A stretch of 64,000 nt of DNA, taken from positions 58,061-122,060 of the forward strand of contig CAMVKS010000001.1 of the NCBI GenBank assembly GCA_947167995.1, given 5' to 3'. The number at the start of each line of letters is the position of its first letter. Within the stretch, counting starts at the first letter, position 1. The stretch is from an uncultured Prevotellaceae bacterium. GTDB lineage: Bacteria > Bacteroidota > Bacteroidia > Bacteroidales > Muribaculaceae. Both the position numbers and the translations under genes were made by a program. Under the pieces are notes generated by a model, which was given only the letters and a program-made list of their open reading frames with translations, did no database searches and had not been told where the DNA came from. This document shows, one piece after another, positions 61,224 to 64,000 of this stretch.

Positions 61224-61871
61224 ATGAAAAAGATAATTATAACATCAATTGTGGGAGTTCTAGCATTGATAGCAAATGCTAATGATCGGCTTTATATCCC
61301 AGATTTTAATATGGTGGCCAACGAGACAAAGCAGTTGAGCATAATGCTAGACAATGACACTGTGTATTCGGCTTTCCAGTTTGATTTATATTTGCCGTCG
61401 GAATTGATTCCTGAATATGACGATGGTGACGTGGTGATCAACCTTACCTCGCGCAAAGGAGACCATAGCATCTCGACCAATAGATTACCAAATGGTGCTA
61501 TAAGGGTATTTGTCACATCAATGACAAGTAGTACGTTCAGCGGAAACAGTGGAGCAATTGCTAAATTCAACGTCACCGCCAATGAAATATTCAAGGGATT
61601 TTATCTCATAAGAATCAAAAATGTGATTTGTGTGGAGGAAGATGGGACGAAGCATCTTCTGGAAAACACAACTTGTGCTATCAATCCCGATGAGATTATA
61701 CAAGGCGACGTGAACGGTGACGGAAACGTCACTGCCGCCGACGTTACTGCGCTCTACGATGTGTTGCTCAACAACAACTATAGTAATGTCGTCAATGGCG
61801 ATCAAACTGGTGACGGCATCATCACCTCAGCCGATATCACCGCAGTCTATACCATATTGCTTGGTAACTAA
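61224..61871 (+). CDS. Small secreted cohesin-like / dockerin protein
   Basis: 215 residues from the ATG at 61224; an in-frame ATG at 61200 lies inside the previous gene and would spoil the signal peptide. Signal peptide about 1-19 (IIITSIVGVLALIANA). One cohesin-like domain (about 20-150; LSIMLDNDTVYSAFQFDLYL) is followed by a dockerin pair (159-215) of a different flavour: GDVNGDGNVTAADVTALYDV and GDQTGDGIITSADITAVYTI. This flavour matches the dockerin of the FISUMP protein at 27109. It is the last gene of the cluster before a terminator. Confidence 0.82.
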   Translation: MKKIIITSIVGVLALIANANDRLYIPDFNMVANETKQLSIMLDNDTVYSAFQFDLYLPSELIPEYDDGDVVINLTSRKGDHSISTNRLPNGAIRVFVTSMTSSTFSGNSGAIAKFNVTANEIFKGFYLIRIKNVICVEEDGTKHLLENTTCAINPDEIIQGDVNGDGNVTAADVTALYDVLLNNNYSNVVNGDQTGDGIITSADITAVYTILLGN

Positions 61872-61894
61872 ACTATCGCATAACTATAACTAAT

Positions 61895-61925
61895 GCCATT
61901 TGGAAATCTCAAAGTGGCTTTTTCT
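61895..61925 (+). terminator. Terminator of the surface cluster
   Basis: GCCATTTG (61895-61902) pairs with CAAAGTGGC (61910-61918, one bulge) and is followed by five T. A second inverted repeat (TAACCC..GGGTTA, about 61925-61953) lies just after. Confidence 0.65.
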
Positions 61926-62013
61926 AACCCGAATCTGTCATTAGAATTTGGGTTAATAGTGCTCTTGTTGAAAAGTTTATTAGTTATTAGGGCTTTATTT
62001 CAGAAATTCTACT

Positions 62014-62021
62014 TACCTTTG
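62014..62021 (+). promoter_or_regulatory. -7 box of the nfn genes
   Basis: TACCTTTG matches TAnnTTTG, 73 bases before the ATG. No well-placed -33 TTTG was found. Confidence 0.45.
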
Positions 62022-62094
62022 CACGTTCAAAATGGGAGTGGCATTTTGCTCTCGTTGAAGAAGACGAATAACTAATTCACATTAACTATAAACA

Positions 62095-62871
62095 ATGAAT
62101 AAGATTGTAAGTAAAGAACGTTTCAGCGAGAATGTTACAAAGCTCGTTGTAGAAGCTCCCCTTATTGCTAAAGCTCGCCGTGCTGGTCACTTTGTGATTG
62201 TGCGCTGTGGAGAGAAGGGAGAGAGAATTCCATTGACAATCGCCGACAGCGATCCTGCAGCAGGTACTATCACACTTGTGATTCAAGCCGTGGGCGATTC
62301 AACCCGCAAAATCTGTGCTCTTGAGCCAGGTGAATGCCTGACCGACGTGGTTGGGCCTCTGGGACAGGCTACTCGTATCGAGAAATACGGTACCGTTCTG
62401 TGCTGTGGTGGTGGCGTGGGTGTTGCTCCATTGCTTCCTATTATCAAGGCAATGAAGGCCGCTGGCAACCGCGTGGTTAGCGTGCTGGCAGGTCGCACCA
62501 AGGACTTGATTATCCTTGAGGATGAGGTTCGTGCCTCGAGCGACGATGTGATTATTATGACCGACGACGGCAGCTATGGCAACAAGGGCCTTGTTACAGC
62601 CGGTGTTGAAGAGGTTATCAAGCGTGAGAAAGTAGACAAAGTGGTGACCATCGGTCCCGCTATCATGATGAAGTTTGTGTCGCTGCTCACCAAGAAGTAT
62701 GAAGTTCCCACCGAGGCATCGCTCAACGCTATCATGGTTGACGGTACCGGAATGTGTGGTGCTTGCCGCGTGAGCGTTGGTGGAAAGACCCGCTTCGTGT
62801 GTGTTGAGGGTCCAGAGTTTGACGCTCATGAGATCGACTTCGACGAGTTGTTAATGCGCTTGAAAATGTAA
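62095..62871 (+). CDS. nfnA: Ferredoxin-NADP+ oxidoreductase subunit alpha (NfnA/SudB-like)
   Basis: 258 residues. FAD/NAD-binding reductase related to dihydroorotate dehydrogenase electron-transfer subunit PyrK. HFVIVRCGEKGERIPLTIADSD is the flavin site. CCGGGVGVAPLLPIIKAM is the pyridine-nucleotide site. The C-terminal [2Fe-2S] cysteines are in GTGMCGACRVSVGGKTRFVC. With the next gene (21 bases downstream) it forms the NfnAB/SudBA pair, which moves electrons among NADH, ferredoxin or polysulfide and NADPH; which reaction dominates here is unknown. Confidence 0.92.
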   Translation: MNKIVSKERFSENVTKLVVEAPLIAKARRAGHFVIVRCGEKGERIPLTIADSDPAAGTITLVIQAVGDSTRKICALEPGECLTDVVGPLGQATRIEKYGTVLCCGGGVGVAPLLPIIKAMKAAGNRVVSVLAGRTKDLIILEDEVRASSDDVIIMTDDGSYGNKGLVTAGVEEVIKREKVDKVVTIGPAIMMKFVSLLTKKYEVPTEASLNAIMVDGTGMCGACRVSVGGKTRFVCVEGPEFDAHEIDFDELLMRLKM

Positions 62872-62892
62872 ACCCGCTAAATAATTAGAAAA

Positions 62893-64000
62893 ATGGAAAA
62901 CTATAACGAATCTCGCAACGAGGCTTGGCGCGAGGAGTTGCGCAAGTCTAAGACCGCAAAAGAGAGAAACAATATAGCCCGCGTTGAGATGCCTCAGCTC
63001 GATCCTGCCTATCGCATCACTTGCAACGAAGAGGTTAACCAGGGCATCAATGCCGAGCAGGCAGTGCTTGAGGCAACTCGCTGTCTCGACTGCCCCAATC
63101 CCCAGTGCGTCACTGGCTGCCCAGTGGGCATCAACATCCCCAAATTCATCAAGAACATCGAGCGCGGCGAGTTTGCTCAAGCTGCCGCAACCCTCAAGGA
63201 GACCAGTTCGCTGCCAGCAGTGTGCGGTCGCGTGTGTCCTCAGGAGAAGCAGTGTGAGAGCAAGTGCATCCGCTTGAAGATGAAGCAGCCCGCAGTGGCC
63301 ATTGGTTACCTGGAGCGTTTTGCCGCCGACTGGCAGCGCAACAACACCAAGCAAGAGGTGCCTCCAATGAAGCCTTCTAACGGTATCAAAGTTGCCGTCA
63401 TCGGTAGTGGTCCTTCGGGATTGTCGTTTGCTGGCGACATGGCAAAGCAAGGCTTCGACGTAACAGTGTTTGAGGCACTGCACGAGATTGGTGGTGTGCT
63501 CAAGTATGGTATTCCAGAGTTCCGCTTGCCCAACAGCATCGTGGACTACGAGATTGAGGGCCTGCGCATGATGGGCGTGAAGTTTGAGAAAGACGTGCTC
63601 GTGGGCAAGACTATCACCTACGACGACCTGCACGAGCAGGGCTTCAAGGGCGTCTTCGTTGGTTCTGGCGCCGGCTTCCCCCGCTTTATGGATATTCCAG
63701 GTGAGAACCTGATTGGCGTTATGTCGAGCAACGAGTACCTCACTCGCATCAACCTGATGAGTGCCGGCCGTGGTGGCGACACTCCAGTGATGCAAGGCGA
63801 GACTATCGCCGTAATCGGTGGTGGTAACACAGCGATGGACTCAACCCGAACAGCATTGCGCATGGGAGCCAAGCGCGTGATTCTCGTCTATCGCCGCAGC
63901 GAGGAGGAGATGCCTGCCCGTCGTGAGGAAGTTGGCCATGCCAAAGAAGAGGGCGTAGAGTTCATGACTCTGCACAACCCCATCGAGTACATTGGCGACG
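62893..64000 (+). CDS. nfnB: NADPH-dependent oxidoreductase, glutamate-synthase small-subunit type (NfnB/SudA-like), partial
   Basis: Open from the ATG at 62893 to the window end (369 codons, no stop), so about 80% of the usual 460 residues. The N-terminal ferredoxin-like part has cysteines in RCLDCPNPQCVTGCPVGI and VCGRVCPQEKQCESKC, binding two [4Fe-4S] clusters. FAD binding appears in VAVIGSGPSGLSFAG, and NADPH binding in IAVIGGGNTAMDSTRTALRMG with YRRSEEEMPARREE. It is annotated in many genomes as gltD/gltA-like; pairing with the PyrK-like gene favours NfnB/SudA. The C-terminus lies beyond the window. Confidence 0.93.
   Translation, partial: MENYNESRNEAWREELRKSKTAKERNNIARVEMPQLDPAYRITCNEEVNQGINAEQAVLEATRCLDCPNPQCVTGCPVGINIPKFIKNIERGEFAQAAATLKETSSLPAVCGRVCPQEKQCESKCIRLKMKQPAVAIGYLERFAADWQRNNTKQEVPPMKPSNGIKVAVIGSGPSGLSFAGDMAKQGFDVTVFEALHEIGGVLKYGIPEFRLPNSIVDYEIEGLRMMGVKFEKDVLVGKTITYDDLHEQGFKGVFVGSGAGFPRFMDIPGENLIGVMSSNEYLTRINLMSAGRGGDTPVMQGETIAVIGGGNTAMDSTRTALRMGAKRVILVYRRSEEEMPARREEVGHAKEEGVEFMTLHNPIEYIGD

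Noticed and set aside
61893..62075. 60-codon ORF before nfnA
   Set aside because: It covers the terminator of the surface cluster and a second hairpin; no family features.
62851..63795. 314-codon ORF on the minus strand at the right end
   Set aside because: Antisense to nfnB, whose cluster cysteines and dinucleotide motifs are clear on the plus strand.
1..64000. tRNA, rRNA, CRISPR arrays, prophage or complete IS elements
   Set aside because: I looked for tRNA-like TTC loops with CCA ends, regular spaced repeats and transposase motifs and saw none. A dedicated scan (tRNAscan-SE, CRISPR finder) would be needed to be certain.

Overview
The window looks like a chromosomal segment of a Bacteroidales bacterium, probably a gut or rumen type near Muribaculaceae/Prevotellaceae (family-level placement is inference). 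The grounds are: the Bacteroidetes sigma promoter pattern (TTTG, about 19-20 bases, TAnnTTTG) before many genes; few Shine-Dalgarno sites; a Bacteroidetes-type glycogen synthase; a Na+-pumping methylmalonyl-CoA decarboxylase operon for propionate formation; the tig-clpP-clpX-recQ-ppiC-surA-ostA-mutL-tgt-lptG order; and BspA-like leucine-rich, FISUMP and dockerin surface proteins. No tRNA, rRNA, CRISPR array, phage or intact transposase was seen.

Layout. 1-1.4 kb: end of infC, rpmI and rplT, then a promoter-to-terminator non-coding RNA that folds like 6S RNA. 1.4-4.1 kb (minus): an outer-membrane barrel and a LysM/periplasmic-binding protein. 4.4-8.7 kb: glycogen synthase and alpha-glucan phosphorylase. 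8.8-12.6 kb (minus): a LuxR-type regulator with a hemerythrin-like protein, then formyl-THF cyclo-ligase, a C-terminal processing protease and dCMP deaminase. 12.8-21 kb: an unknown secreted protein, LysE exporter, CBM9-like protein, PRPP synthetase, a cytosolic GH13 amylase with a patatin and another unknown secreted protein, and DUF445. 21.1-25.9 kb (minus): methylmalonyl-CoA epimerase and the four decarboxylase subunits, together converting succinate-derived methylmalonyl-CoA to propionyl-CoA while exporting Na+. 26-28 kb: a four-helix-bundle protein bordered by 9-bp repeats, and a dockerin/FISUMP surface protein behind a long structured leader. 28.2-46 kb: chaperone, protease and envelope biogenesis genes. 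46-55.6 kb: purine nucleoside phosphorylase, lytic transglycosylase, CdsA, RarA, a secreted thioredoxin, DUF4301 and a RelA/SpoT protein that has lost its hydrolase motif. 55.6-61.9 kb: a small MITE-like element followed by four surface-protein genes. 62.1 kb to the end: the two NfnAB/SudBA subunits, the second cut by the window edge.

The most novel-looking part is the four-gene surface cluster (56.2-61.9 kb). Each protein carries cohesin-like domain(s) together with dockerin repeats, and only the first ends in a type IX-like C-terminal sorting domain. A roughly 110-base leader element upstream of the cluster is clearly related to one upstream of the separate dockerin/FISUMP gene 29 kb away. 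The dockerins fall into two sequence flavours, and one flavour is shared between the two loci. Together these suggest a dispersed, co-regulated cohesin-dockerin surface assembly without obvious catalytic modules.

All calls rest on reading the sequence and remembered family knowledge. No database search or folding program was run.
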